DNA of 64,000 nt from positions 72,287 to 136,286 of the forward strand of contig SVLP01000003.1 of assembly GCA_015067895.1 (NCBI GenBank), given 5' to 3'. The notes below the pieces were generated by a model, which was given only the letters and a program-made list of their open reading frames with translations, was not told where the DNA came from and ran no database searches. Source of the stretch: Oscillospiraceae bacterium (lineage in GTDB: Bacteria; Bacillota_A; Clostridia; Oscillospirales; Oscillospiraceae). Position 1 is the first letter of the stretch. Each line of letters opens with the position of its first letter. Shown in pieces: positions 29,553 to 37,816 of this stretch. The position numbers were made by a program, and so were the translations under genes.

Positions 29553-29579
29553 AGGGAACGCCGCAAATCGGCGTTCCCT
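29553..29579. repeat. Hairpin between purD and purL
   Basis: AGGGAACGCCG pairs with CGGCGTTCCCT across a five-base loop. No T run follows on the minus strand, so a role in RNA stability or partial attenuation is more likely than termination. Confidence 0.6.
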
Positions 29580-29589
29580 CCGGTTAAAC

Positions 29590-30855
29590 TTACTTCAGTG
29601 CCTTCAGGGCCCGCTGACCGATGTCGGAGCGGCGGTAGGCATTTTCAAACTGGACACCGTCGGCCAGACGGTAGGCTTCCTGGATGGCCTCGGGCAGGGA
29701 TGCGGCAATGGCGGTGGTGCCGGTAACGCGGCCGCCGTTGGTGACCAGAACGGAGCCCGCCATCTTGGCACCTGCCACGTAAGTGCAGGCGGCGGCTTCG
29801 GCGGTCATGACCAGGGGGTAGCCCTTCTTGTAGGCCTCGGGATAGCCGTTGGAGGCGGTGATGACGCAGCAGGCATGCTTGTCCGCGAACTTGACCTCGG
29901 TCTCGGCCAGGGTGCCGTTGGTGCAGGACTGCATAACAGTCAGCAGGTCGCTCTCCAGCAGGGGCAGGACGACCTGAGTCTCGGGATCGCCGAAGCGGCA
30001 GTTGTACTCGATGACCTTGGGGCCGTCGGCGGTAATCATCAGGCCGAAGTACAGGCAGCCCTGGAAGGGACGGCTCTCGGCTGCCATGGCGTTGATGGTG
30101 GGCAGGAAGATCTCCTTCATGCACTCCTCGGCCACGGCATCGGTGTAGTAGGGGTTGGGGGCGATGGTGCCCATGCCGCCGGTGTTCAGACCCTCGTCGT
30201 TGTCGCGGGCCCGCTTGTGATCCATGGAAGAGACCATGGGCTTGACGGTCTTGCCGTCGGTGAAGGACAGCACGGAGACCTCGGGGCCCTCCAGGAACTC
30301 CTCGATGACCACGGTGGTGCCGGACTTGCCGAACTTGGCGTTTGCCATCATGTCGGTGACGGCCTCAACGGCCTCCTCGCGGGTCATTGCAATGATGACG
30401 CCCTTGCCCAGAGCCAGGCCGTCGGCCTTGACCACGGTGGGGATGGGAGCGGTCTTCAGGTACTCCAGAGCTTTGTCCAGCTCGGTGAAGATCTCATACC
30501 TGGCGGTGGGGATGCCGTACTTCTTCATCAGATCCTTGGAGAAGGCCTTGGAGCCCTCGATGATGGCAGCGTTGGCCTTGGGGCCGAAGCAGGGAATGCC
30601 CAGCTCGTTTAAGCGGTCAACGCAGCCCAGAACCAGAGGATCGTCAGGAGCGACCACGGCGTAGTCAACGTCATGCTCCTTGGCAAAAGCCACGATGCCG
30701 TCCAGATCGGTGGCACCAATGCCGGTGCAAATGGCCTCGGACTCCATAGCCCCGTTGCCGGGCAGCATCCAGACGGTCTCGACGGTGGGATTCTTCTTCA
30801 GAGAGCGGAGAATGGCGTGTTCACGGCCACCGCCGCCGATAAGCATAATGTTCAT
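29590..30855 (-). CDS. purD: Phosphoribosylamine-glycine ligase
   Basis: The 421-residue ATP-grasp enzyme makes GAR. MLIGGGGREHAI stands at the N-terminus, FGPKANAAIIEGSKAFSK and PTVVKADGLALGKGV mark the ATP-grasp core, and EYNCRFGDPETQ carries the metal-binding Glu and Asn. The start at 30855 has GAGGT upstream. A longer form from 30867 is less likely. It is the seventh gene of the operon. Confidence 0.95.
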   Translation of the reverse strand: MNIMLIGGGGREHAILRSLKKNPTVETVWMLPGNGAMESEAICTGIGATDLDGIVAFAKEHDVDYAVVAPDDPLVLGCVDRLNELGIPCFGPKANAAIIEGSKAFSKDLMKKYGIPTARYEIFTELDKALEYLKTAPIPTVVKADGLALGKGVIIAMTREEAVEAVTDMMANAKFGKSGTTVVIEEFLEGPEVSVLSFTDGKTVKPMVSSMDHKRARDNDEGLNTGGMGTIAPNPYYTDAVAEECMKEIFLPTINAMAAESRPFQGCLYFGLMITADGPKVIEYNCRFGDPETQVVLPLLESDLLTVMQSCTNGTLAETEVKFADKHACCVITASNGYPEAYKKGYPLVMTAEAAACTYVAGAKMAGSVLVTNGGRVTGTTAIAASLPEAIQEAYRLADGVQFENAYRRSDIGQRALKALK

Positions 30856-30877
30856 AAATAACCTCAATCTAAAGCTC

Positions 30878-30988
30878 TGTCATCCTGAGCGAGCGAAGCG
30901 AGTCGAAGGATCTTCGCACCTATGGGCTGCTGCGCAGTTGGGAAGTGCGAAGATTCTTCGACTCCGCTGCGCTCCGCTCAGAATGACA
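30878..30988. repeat. Palindromic repeat (TGTCATCCTGAGC family) inside the pur operon
   Basis: TGTCATCCTGAGCG and CGCTCAGAATGACA frame nested arms (GTCGAAGGATCTTCGCA / TGCGAAGATTCTTCGAC). The 111-bp element fills the space between the AICAR transformylase gene and purD and codes for nothing. Its folded RNA could uncouple expression of the genes on either side. Confidence 0.8.
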
Positions 30989-31003
30989 TCTTTTTACTGC
31001 GGA

Positions 31004-32188
31004 TTAATGATGGAAAAGTCTCATGCCGGTGAAGGCCATGACGATGTCGTTCTTGTCGCACTCAGCGATGACCAGGTCGTCACGGATGGAGCCGCCGGGC
31101 TCGGCGATGTACTTGACGCCGGAGGCGACACCGCGCTTGACGGAGTCGGGGAAGGGGAAGAAGGCATCGGAGCCCAGCGCGACGGCGTCACGGGAATCCA
31201 GCCAGGCCCGCTTCTCCTCAGCGGTCAGGGGCTCGGGACGGACGGTGAAGTAGTTCTGCCAGATACCCTCGGCGCAGACGTCCTCCTCGTTGCCGTTGAT
31301 GTAGCCGTCGATGACGTTGTCACGGCCGGGGCGACCCAGGTCAGGGCGGAAGGGCAGAGCCAGGGTCTTGGGATGCTGACGCAGGAACCAGGTATCAGCC
31401 TTGCCGCCAGCCAGACGCACGCAGTGGACACGGCTCTGCTGACCGGCACCGACGCCGATGGCCTGGCCGTCGTAGGCGAAGCAGACGGAGTTGGACTGGG
31501 TGTACTTCAGGGTGATGAGGGACACGATCAGGTCGATCTTGGCGGACTCGGGCAGCTCCTTGTTGGCAGTGACGATGTTCTCCAGCAGATGCTCGCCGAT
31601 CTTGAAGTTGTTCCGGCCCTGCTCGAAGGTGATGCCGAAGATCTGCTTGCGCTCCTGGGCGTCGGGGACGTAGTTGGGGTCGATCTTGACCACGTTGTAG
31701 CCGCCCTTGCGCTTGGCCTTCAGGATGGCCAGAGCCTCGTCGGTGTAGCCGGGGGCGATGACGCCGTCGGAGACCTCGGGGGCGATCAGCTTGGCGGTCA
31801 GCTCGTCGCAGACATCGGACAGGGCAACCCAGTCGCCGAAGGAGCACAGACGGTCAGCGCCGCGGGCGCGGACATAGGCGCAGGCCAGAGGGTTCTCGTC
31901 CAGCCCCTCCACATCCTCGACGAAGCAGGCCTTCTTCAGCTCCAGGGGCAGCACCTTGCCGACGGCGGCGGAGGTGGGGGAAACGTGCTTGAAGGAAGTG
32001 GCGCAGGGCATACCGGTGGCCTCTTTCAGCTCCTTGACCAGCTGCCAGGAGTTCAGGGCATCCATAAAGTTGATGTAGCCGGGACGGCCATTCAGGATCT
32101 CGATGGGCAGCTCGCTGCCGTCATGCATGTACAGGGATGCAGGCTTCTGATTGGGGTTGCAGCCATATTTCAGTTCAAAGTTCTTCAT
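31004..32188 (-). CDS. purH: Stand-alone AICAR transformylase (PurH C-terminal domain only)
   Basis: The 394-residue protein matches the transformylase half of PurH: ELKYGCNPNQKPA at the N-terminus, the catalytic Lys-His pair K67-H68 in TSFKHVSPTSAAVG, and AIGVGAGQQSRVHCV and GSDAFFPFPDSV near the C-terminus. It lacks the N-terminal IMP cyclohydrolase domain of the usual 510-residue bifunctional PurH. The missing activity is supplied by the next upstream gene, purO. It adds the formyl group to AICAR. Confidence 0.93.
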   Translation of the reverse strand: MKNFELKYGCNPNQKPASLYMHDGSELPIEILNGRPGYINFMDALNSWQLVKELKEATGMPCATSFKHVSPTSAAVGKVLPLELKKACFVEDVEGLDENPLACAYVRARGADRLCSFGDWVALSDVCDELTAKLIAPEVSDGVIAPGYTDEALAILKAKRKGGYNVVKIDPNYVPDAQERKQIFGITFEQGRNNFKIGEHLLENIVTANKELPESAKIDLIVSLITLKYTQSNSVCFAYDGQAIGVGAGQQSRVHCVRLAGGKADTWFLRQHPKTLALPFRPDLGRPGRDNVIDGYINGNEEDVCAEGIWQNYFTVRPEPLTAEEKRAWLDSRDAVALGSDAFFPFPDSVKRGVASGVKYIAEPGGSIRDDLVIAECDKNDIVMAFTGMRLFHH

Positions 32189-32207
32189 TTCAATAATCTC
32201 CGTTTTT

Positions 32208-32292
32208 AGATATAAGATATGAGATATAAGATATGAGATATTTCTGAGATACAGACTTATCTAATATCTCATATCTCTTATCTTGTATCTCT
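32208..32292. repeat. Hairpin built from short tandem repeats (AGATATGAGATATAAGATAT type), copy 1
   Basis: The left arm consists of about ten-base units GATATAAGATATGA repeated; the right arm is their complement (ATATCTCATATCTCTTATCT). It lies between purO and the transformylase gene. A second copy lies at 35611-35687. Confidence 0.8.
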
Positions 32293-32322
32293 TTACCTGT
32301 CTTCAATCTTCGAAGGCAGGAA

Positions 32323-33036
32323 TCAATTGTGCTTGTTGATGATGCGCTGCTCGACCTCGCGGGTGGCGATGTCGGTGTAGCGGACGAACAGGGAGATCTT
32401 GTTGTTCTCGTCCAGATTGGTCCACAGCTCCTCGGTGAAGGCATCGATGTCAGCGGGGATGGTGACCCGCTCGGGCTCGCCCTGGAAGGTGGGGATCACG
32501 GGATTGCCGTCGCAGACGTAGGTGTGCAGGAAGTGGCCCAGACCGGCGGTGGCGGGGTACTCCCAGAAGAAGCGGGCGCAGGCCTTGCCCTCGGGATCGG
32601 CGGCCTTCAGGATGGACATCTTGTAGGAGCCGTCGTTGGCCTGGATGCCGGAGATGCGGGGCGTCCAGTTGGGGCCGTCGTCCTCGAACTGACGGGTGCG
32701 CAGAGCGGCCTCCCAGCTCTCGCCACGGGCGGCAAACTCCCAGATGGTGTCGGTCTGGTCACCGTTGGTGACGATCAGGCCGTTGCCCAGCTCGCGAACG
32801 GGATGGTAGATGATGAGGTGGGGATCCTTCATCAGGGCGGGGTCATGAGCCTCGGTGCGGATGCCGTCGGGCTCCAGGCAGAACACGCGGTTGCGGGAGT
32901 TGACGGAGCGGCCCATGATGAAGTAGGCGGCGACGGCCTTGGTGCCGTCGGCGGTGACGCCCAGCACGATGCCGCGGCCGGGGTAGGTGTTGCCGTTCAG
33001 GCGCTCGGCCATGGTCTTGGTCTCGTAAACATTCAT
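32323..33036 (-). CDS. purO: IMP cyclohydrolase, PurO type
   Basis: The 237-residue protein closes FAICAR to IMP, the last step of the pathway. NTYPGRGIVLGVTADGTKAV at residues 15-34 and the following FIMGRSVNSRNRVF match the IMP_cyclohyd (PurO) family first known from archaea, not the MGS-like fold of PurH. Its place between purN and a cyclohydrolase-less transformylase supports the call strongly. GGAGG lies eight bases before the ATG. Confidence 0.92.
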   Translation of the reverse strand: MNVYETKTMAERLNGNTYPGRGIVLGVTADGTKAVAAYFIMGRSVNSRNRVFCLEPDGIRTEAHDPALMKDPHLIIYHPVRELGNGLIVTNGDQTDTIWEFAARGESWEAALRTRQFEDDGPNWTPRISGIQANDGSYKMSILKAADPEGKACARFFWEYPATAGLGHFLHTYVCDGNPVIPTFQGEPERVTIPADIDAFTEELWTNLDENNKISLFVRYTDIATREVEQRIINKHN

Positions 33037-33052
33037 TGGTATTGCCTCCAAA

Positions 33053-33679
33053 TTACTTAATGATGACGGTTCGACCGTCCACAGTGATCCGATTCTCGCA
33101 GAAGAGCTTGACCGCCTCGGGCAGGAGCTTCCACTCGGCCTGCTCCATGATGCGCTTCTGCAGTACCTCGGGGGTATCGTCGTGGCGAACCTCCACGCTT
33201 TTCTGGGCGATGATAGGGCCGCCGTCGCACTCGGCACTGACGAAATGAACCGTCGCGCCGGAGAGCTTGACACCGTATTTCAGTGCCTCCTCGTGAACCC
33301 GCAGGCCGTAGAAGCCCTGACCGCAGAAGGAGGGGATCAGCGCAGGATGGACATTCATAATGGCGTTGGGGTAGGCATCCACCAGCTCCTGGGTGAAGAT
33401 AATCATGCATCCGGCCAGGACGACCAGATCGATGTCCAGCTTTTTCAGCAGCTCCACCAGCGCGATGGTCATGGCCTGATTGCTCTCAAATTCCTTTCGG
33501 GGCAGCACATAACCGGGGATCCCCGCATTGGCTGCCCGCTCCAGCGCATGGGCACCGGCCTTGGAGGAGATGACTGCGACGATCTCGCCGCCGCCCAGTT
33601 CTCCCCTGCCCTGTGCATCGATCAGGGCTTGCAGATTGGTGCCGCCGCCGGAGACCAGAACAGCAATTTTCTTTGCCAT
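33053..33679 (-). CDS. purN: Phosphoribosylglycinamide formyltransferase (GART)
   Basis: The 208-residue enzyme formylates GAR with 10-formyl-THF. SGGGTNLQALID at the N-terminus binds phosphate. The catalytic Asn and His are in MNVHPALIPSF (about 107-117), and the Asp is in HFVSAECDGGPII. Its start codon shares one base with the purM stop (TAATG), so translation is coupled. Confidence 0.95.
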   Translation of the reverse strand: MAKKIAVLVSGGGTNLQALIDAQGRGELGGGEIVAVISSKAGAHALERAANAGIPGYVLPRKEFESNQAMTIALVELLKKLDIDLVVLAGCMIIFTQELVDAYPNAIMNVHPALIPSFCGQGFYGLRVHEEALKYGVKLSGATVHFVSAECDGGPIIAQKSVEVRHDDTPEVLQKRIMEQAEWKLLPEAVKLFCENRITVDGRTVIIK

Positions 33680-34728
33680 TACAGGATCACCTTCTCGTCG
33701 GACTCGACGATCTCACCGATGACATAGGCGGTCTCGCCGTTGGCAGTCAGGATCTCCAGGGACTTCTCCACCTGGTCAGCGGGAACCACGATGCTCATGC
33801 CAACGCCCATGTTGTAGGTGTTGAACATGTCACGCTCGGGGATGTTGCCCTCCTTGGCGATGACGTCGAAGATGGGCAGCACACGGACGGCGGACTTGTC
33901 GATCTTGGCACCCAGACCATCGGGGATGGAACGGGGAATGTTCTCGTAGAAGCCGCCGCCGGTGATGTGGGAGATGCCCTTCACATCCACCTGCTCCAGC
34001 AGAGCCAGGACGGACTTGACATAGATGCGGGTGGGAACCAGCAGGCTTTCTGCAACGGACTTGCCGCCCAGATCCTCGCGCCCCACGTACAGGGTGTCGG
34101 GATTCTGGTCGATGTTGAAGACCTTGCGGCACAGAGAGAAGCCGTTGGAGTGGATACCGGTGGAGGCCAGCGCGATGACAACGTCGCCGGCAGCCATGCG
34201 GGTGTTGTCGATGATCTTCTTCTTGTCCACGATGCCCACGGCAAAGCCGGCCAGGTCGTACTCCTCCACGGGCATCATACCGGGATGCTCGGCAGTCTCG
34301 CCGCCGATCAGAGCGGCACCGGACTGGACACAGCCCTCAGCCACGCCGCCGACGATCTCGGCGATCTTCTCGGGGATGTTCTTGCCGCAGGCGATGTAGT
34401 CCAGGAAGAACAGGGGCTTGGCGCCGCAGCAGATGATGTCGTTGACGCACATGGCCACGGCGTCGATGCCGATGGTGTCGTGCTTGTCCATCAGGATGGC
34501 CAGCTTCACCTTGGTGCCGCAGCCGTCGGTGCCGGAGACCAGGACGGGCTCCTCCATACCGGCCAGGGGCAGGCCGAAGCAGCCGCCGAAGCCGCCCACA
34601 TCATCCAGACAGCCTTCATTGCGGGTGCGGGCGACATGCTTCTTCATCAGCTCCACAGCCCGGTAACCGGCGGTGATGTCAACACCGGCAGCAGCATAGC
34701 TGGCGGAGAAAGAATTCTTATGATCCAT
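33679..34728 (-). CDS. purM: Phosphoribosylformylglycinamidine cyclo-ligase
   Basis: The 349-residue enzyme makes AIR from [35 protein letters not shown] and [19 protein letters not shown] are family hallmarks, and [12 protein letters not shown] lies in the C-terminal half. The start at 34728 has AAAGGAG upstream. An in-frame ATG at 34863 would read through repeat sequence and is rejected. Confidence 0.95.
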   Translation of the reverse strand: MDHKNSFSASYAAAGVDITAGYRAVELMKKHVARTRNEGCLDDVGGFGGCFGLPLAGMEEPVLVSGTDGCGTKVKLAILMDKHDTIGIDAVAMCVNDIICCGAKPLFFLDYIACGKNIPEKIAEIVGGVAEGCVQSGAALIGGETAEHPGMMPVEEYDLAGFAVGIVDKKKIIDNTRMAAGDVVIALASTGIHSNGFSLCRKVFNIDQNPDTLYVGREDLGGKSVAESLLVPTRIYVKSVLALLEQVDVKGISHITGGGFYENIPRSIPDGLGAKIDKSAVRVLPIFDVIAKEGNIPERDMFNTYNMGVGMSIVVPADQVEKSLEILTANGETAYVIGEIVESDEKVIL

Positions 34729-34763
34729 TATGATTAGCTCCTTTGTAGAGTTGGGTTTTTCCG

Positions 34764-34858
34764 AGTTGACAGTTGATAGTTGACAGTTTTCAGTCCGGGC
34801 AATTGTCAACTGATTCCAAAGACAGGTACAGCCCTTGTCCCCTTCCGGGGACAAGGGT
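34764..34858. repeat. Repeat hairpins between purC and purM
   Basis: GTTGACAGTTGATAGTTGACAG (34765-34786) and a partly complementary TTGTCAACTGAT (34802-34813) form one arm pair built from seven-base units. A separate perfect hairpin CCCTTGTCCCC / GGGGACAAGGG follows (34834-34858). A related unit, AACTGTCAACTATCCACTG, is at 37783-37801. Confidence 0.65.
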
Positions 34859-34872
34859 TGCATTGGATAAAC

Positions 34873-35562
34873 TTAGGCGAAGAACAGACCGTTCAGGGTC
34901 ATGGGATCGATGTACTCGCCGTCCTTGTAGACGCGCATGTTGCCGGAGGCGACCTCGTCGATCAGCATCACGTTGCCCTCGGCATCGTAGCCGAACTCGA
35001 ACTTGATGTCGTACAGCTCCAGGCCCTTCTCGGCCAGGTCGTCGGCGACGATCTTGGTGATGGCCTGGGTCTGAGCCTTCAGGGAGTCGTACTGCTCGGC
35101 GGTCATGACGCCCAGATCCACCAGACCGTCCTTGGTGACCAGGGGATCGCCCAGGGCATCGTTCTTGAAGGTGGTCTCGACGTAGTAGGGCAGATCCTGG
35201 CCCAGCTCGCAGTACTGGTTGTAGCGGCGGTAGAAGGAGCCCACGGCCTTGCGGCGGCAGATGACCTCCAGACCCTTGCCGAAGACCTTGGCGGGCAGGA
35301 CTTCCATGGTGGTATTGGCCAGATCGGCGGAGACATAGTGGGTGCGGATGCCGGCGGCGTTGATCTTCTCGAAGTAGTAGATGGACATGCGCAGGTTGAC
35401 GTCGCCCACGCCCTCGATGGTCAGGCCAACGGAGTTCTCGCCGGGATCGAACACGCCGTCCTTGCCGGTGCAGTCGTCCTTGAACAGCAGCAGGCAATTG
35501 CCGTTGGGCAGCTCATAAACGTTCTTGGTCTTGCCGGTGTACAGCAGCTTGAGATTTTCCAT
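34873..35562 (-). CDS. purC: Phosphoribosylaminoimidazole-succinocarboxamide synthase
   Basis: The 229-residue enzyme joins CAIR and aspartate. [12 protein letters not shown] at the start and the ATP-binding [13 protein letters not shown] follow the family pattern, though bacterial PurC often has a slightly different second motif. [17 protein letters not shown] near the C-terminus provides the metal-binding Asp. The start has GAGGTTAATTACT upstream. It is second in the operon. Confidence 0.93.
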   Translation of the reverse strand: MENLKLLYTGKTKNVYELPNGNCLLLFKDDCTGKDGVFDPGENSVGLTIEGVGDVNLRMSIYYFEKINAAGIRTHYVSADLANTTMEVLPAKVFGKGLEVICRRKAVGSFYRRYNQYCELGQDLPYYVETTFKNDALGDPLVTKDGLVDLGVMTAEQYDSLKAQTQAITKIVADDLAEKGLELYDIKFEFGYDAEGNVMLIDEVASGNMRVYKDGEYIDPMTLNGLFFA

Positions 35563-35610
35563 AGTAATTAACCTCTTTCAAATAAAAATTAAAGGTGGAT
35601 AGACGGTTGA

Positions 35611-35687
35611 AAGATATGAGATATAAGATAGGAGATATTAGATATTCTTCATTTCAGTCCATCTCATATCCTATATCTCATATCTAA
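35611..35687. repeat. Hairpin built from short tandem repeats, copy 2
   Basis: AGATATGAGATATAAGATAG and its complement CTATATCTCATATCT flank a loop. This is the same family as 32208-32292, here between purE and purC. Confidence 0.8.
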
Positions 35688-35689
35688 GT

Positions 35690-36184
35690 TTACTTGTTGA
35701 GTTCTGCCTGGAGGGCAGCGTCCTTCTTCAGGACGGTTGCAGCATCGCTTGCGCGCTTGGCGTCGAGCTTCTCAGCCAGCTCGGGCTCGGACACGGCGAT
35801 GATCTGGGCAGCCAGCAGCGCGGCGTTGACACCGCCGTTGACAGCCACGGTAGCCACGGGGATGCCGGAGGGCATCTGCACGGTGGCGAGCAGCGCGTCC
35901 AGACCGTCCATCATGCCGCCCTTGCAGGGGATGCCGATGACGGGCAGAGTGGTATTGGCGGCGATGGCTCCGGCCAGATGGGCGGCCATACCGGCGGCGG
36001 CGATGATGCAGCCAAAGCCATTGGCGCGGGCGTTCAGGGCAAAGTCCCGGGCCTCCACGGGGGTGCGGTGGGCGGAGTAGATGTGCGTCTCATAGGGCAC
36101 GCCCAGGGTATCGAGCATGTCCATAGCCTTGCGCAGGATGGGCAGATCGCTGTCGCTGCCCATGACGATTCCGACTTTCTTCAT
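35690..36184 (-). CDS. purE: N5-carboxyaminoimidazole ribonucleotide mutase / AIR carboxylase
   Basis: The 164-residue protein begins [16 protein letters not shown] and has the conserved SAHRTP and [17 protein letters not shown] motifs. PurE rearranges N5-CAIR to CAIR, or carboxylates AIR directly where PurK is absent; no purK is seen in the window. It is the first gene of the purine operon and starts at 36184 behind AAGGAGG, just downstream of the ZTP riboswitch. Confidence 0.95.
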   Translation of the reverse strand: MKKVGIVMGSDSDLPILRKAMDMLDTLGVPYETHIYSAHRTPVEARDFALNARANGFGCIIAAAGMAAHLAGAIAANTTLPVIGIPCKGGMMDGLDALLATVQMPSGIPVATVAVNGGVNAALLAAQIIAVSEPELAEKLDAKRASDAATVLKKDAALQAELNK

Positions 36185-36204
36185 GTTGACCTCCTTAACA
36201 GTCA

Positions 36205-36320
36205 ATAAAAATGCAACAGGGCACACCCGTCTATCGACAAGTGTGCCCAGACGGTCGGCCAAAACACAGCTTCGGTTTCCCCGGTGTCGCTTCACCTTGT
36301 TCCGTCAGTCACCCGAAGCC
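36205..36320 (-). promoter_or_regulatory. ZTP (pfl) riboswitch with terminator, leader of the pur operon
   Basis: On the minus strand the leader contains CGGGTGACTGACGG (36302-36315) and GCCGACCGTCTGGGCA (36244-36259), the two conserved halves of the ZTP/ZMP aptamer, with CACCGGGG between them. The second half overlaps a terminator stem GGGCACAC / GTGTGCCC (36219-36248) followed by a U-rich stretch. ZTP signals folate shortage during purine synthesis, and binding is expected to prevent termination and switch on the operon. Confidence 0.9.
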
Positions 36321-36333
36321 TTATTACGAGGTC

Positions 36334-36362
36334 ATTCTAGCACAAAACTGCGCATTCGGCAA
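36334..36362 (-). promoter_or_regulatory. Promoter of the purine operon
   Basis: On the minus strand TTGCCG (36357-36362) and TAGAAT (36334-36339) are separated by 17 bases, so the transcript begins just before the ZTP aptamer. Confidence 0.7.
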
Positions 36363-36444
36363 GGGGCGGGGATAAAATATTATGTATGAAGATTTTCCGA
36401 CAGGTTTTGCAAAAATAGTCAAAAACGACAAGATTTTCCCGCCA

Positions 36445-37299
36445 TTAGAATTTGCTGCGGATCCCATCGGCGCCTGCCTTTACGGCTGATCCCCACCCGG
36501 CGCCCAGAGCGTACGCCAGGTGCGCATATTCGTCCGCGCCACCGCGCACATGCGCTACCCTCCAGGCTCCCGCATCGCTTCCGGGAGCGATCAGACCACC
36601 AATTTGTGCAAAACGGCGGGCGTTTTCCACAGCACTTTCGTAGATGCGCCGGACAGCCGTTTCGTCAAAACGACCGCTGCCGCGGAGGTTGCCGATGGCG
36701 GACAGGGTCGGGCACCAGATGGTGCCGTGCTCCTTCATCGCCATCAAGGCATCCCCGTCCAGATAGGCCCCGTGCTCGACGGAATCGGCCCCCGCCGAAG
36801 CGGCTGTCTCCACCGTCCGGGCTCCGTTGGCATGGGCCATGACGGCGAAGCCCTCGGCATGGGCGATATGGATCAGCTCCCGGATCAGCTTTGGGTCAAG
36901 GCCCTCCTCGCTGAGGACACCAAACCGGTCGAAGTCCATGATGCCGGAGATCATGATTTTGATAAAATCCGCACCCTGACGGCGGCGCTCGGCCACCAGC
37001 GCGGCATATTCCTTCAAATCGTGGTATTTTTCCCCGATAAAGCCGCCGTAATGTCCGGAGCAGATGAGCGGAGCCAGCGGTGTACGGTACGTGATGCCCC
37101 ACTCCCCTGCTTCCTCCCTGGCCGCAGCACCCACGCCCCATTTATCGCCGCCGTCGCGCAGATAGGTAAAGCCCGCATCAGCGTACGCCTTCAGCCGTTC
37201 ACGAATCAAGGCACGATCCGGCTGCATCCGGTGCGTGTCGATGGCACCACGCCAGTCCGCGCCGTCCAGCACCATATGGATGTGACAATCTGCTTTCAT
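36445..37299 (-). CDS. Amidohydrolase-family metal-dependent hydrolase
   Basis: The 284-residue protein shows amidohydrolase ligands: HIH at residues 6-8, a Lys in the strand ADFIKIMISG (about 109-118) that may be carboxylated, His in VMAHANG and VEHGAYLD, and Asp in PGSDAG. This order is that of the imidazolonepropionase-like/prolidase group, but the protein is shorter than most, lacking much of the beta-sandwich domain. The substrate is unknown. It lies in the same direction as the pur operon, 260 bases upstream, and has separate control. Confidence 0.82.
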   Translation of the reverse strand: MKADCHIHMVLDGADWRGAIDTHRMQPDRALIRERLKAYADAGFTYLRDGGDKWGVGAAAREEAGEWGITYRTPLAPLICSGHYGGFIGEKYHDLKEYAALVAERRRQGADFIKIMISGIMDFDRFGVLSEEGLDPKLIRELIHIAHAEGFAVMAHANGARTVETAASAGADSVEHGAYLDGDALMAMKEHGTIWCPTLSAIGNLRGSGRFDETAVRRIYESAVENARRFAQIGGLIAPGSDAGAWRVAHVRGGADEYAHLAYALGAGWGSAVKAGADGIRSKF

Positions 37300-37391
37300 A
37301 CAATCTCTCCTCGTATTTCACTGTAGGGTGGGGGCATGACCCCACCGACCCAGTTAGACAACCGGCCCGCCAAACCAGAAGTGCCGGGTTC

Positions 37392-37551
37392 AATACTAAT
37401 TCTTGGTTAAATGGTTTAAGAGCTTTCCGAGGATAAATTGTGCCAGAAAAGGCCGAGGACGACGGTGGGCTGTCGCCCACCTAGGACGAGAACGCACTAT
37501 GGCGCAATTTAGACCGGGAAGAATGAAACAGTTTAATCAAGAGTTCGTACA
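37392..37551. repeat. 160-bp inverted-repeat element (TACTAA.TCTTG ends)
   Basis: The left end TACTAATTCTTGGTTAAATG and the complement of the right end, TACGAACTCTTGATTAAACTG, match closely, and the similarity continues inward to CTAAATTGCGCC / GATAAATTGTGCC. A central hairpin GGTGGGC / GCCCACC lies within. A core-less version of the same ends is at 40555-40593. No gene is visible in 37300-37816. Confidence 0.7.
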
Positions 37552-37561
37552 AAGCTTCTGC

Positions 37562-37664
37562 TGTCATTGCGAGCCCGTAGGGCGCGGCAATCTCCCGGTA
37601 CTGCGTCACAAATTTGTATATCGTACCGGGAGATCGCCGCGTCGCTTTGCTCCTCGCGATGACA
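37562..37664. repeat. Palindromic repeat (TGTCATTGCGAG family), copy 2
   Basis: TGTCATTGCGAG and CTCGCGATGACA form the ends, and GGCAATCTCCCGGTA / TACCGGGAGATCGCC the inner arms. It is diverged from the copy at 15690-15791 but has the same length and layout. It directly follows the element at 37392-37551. Confidence 0.85.
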
Positions 37665-37816
37665 TGGAAGCTTTGAGCTGGTTCTTCTATTTGGAGCAGG
37701 TAGTCATCGAACCTGGTCGGCTGGGGGCAGTACCACCCACCCTACAGAGGATGGCAAAACAGTGGATAGCCCACAGCCGTAACTGTCAACTATCCACTGT
37801 CAACTATCGACTTACA

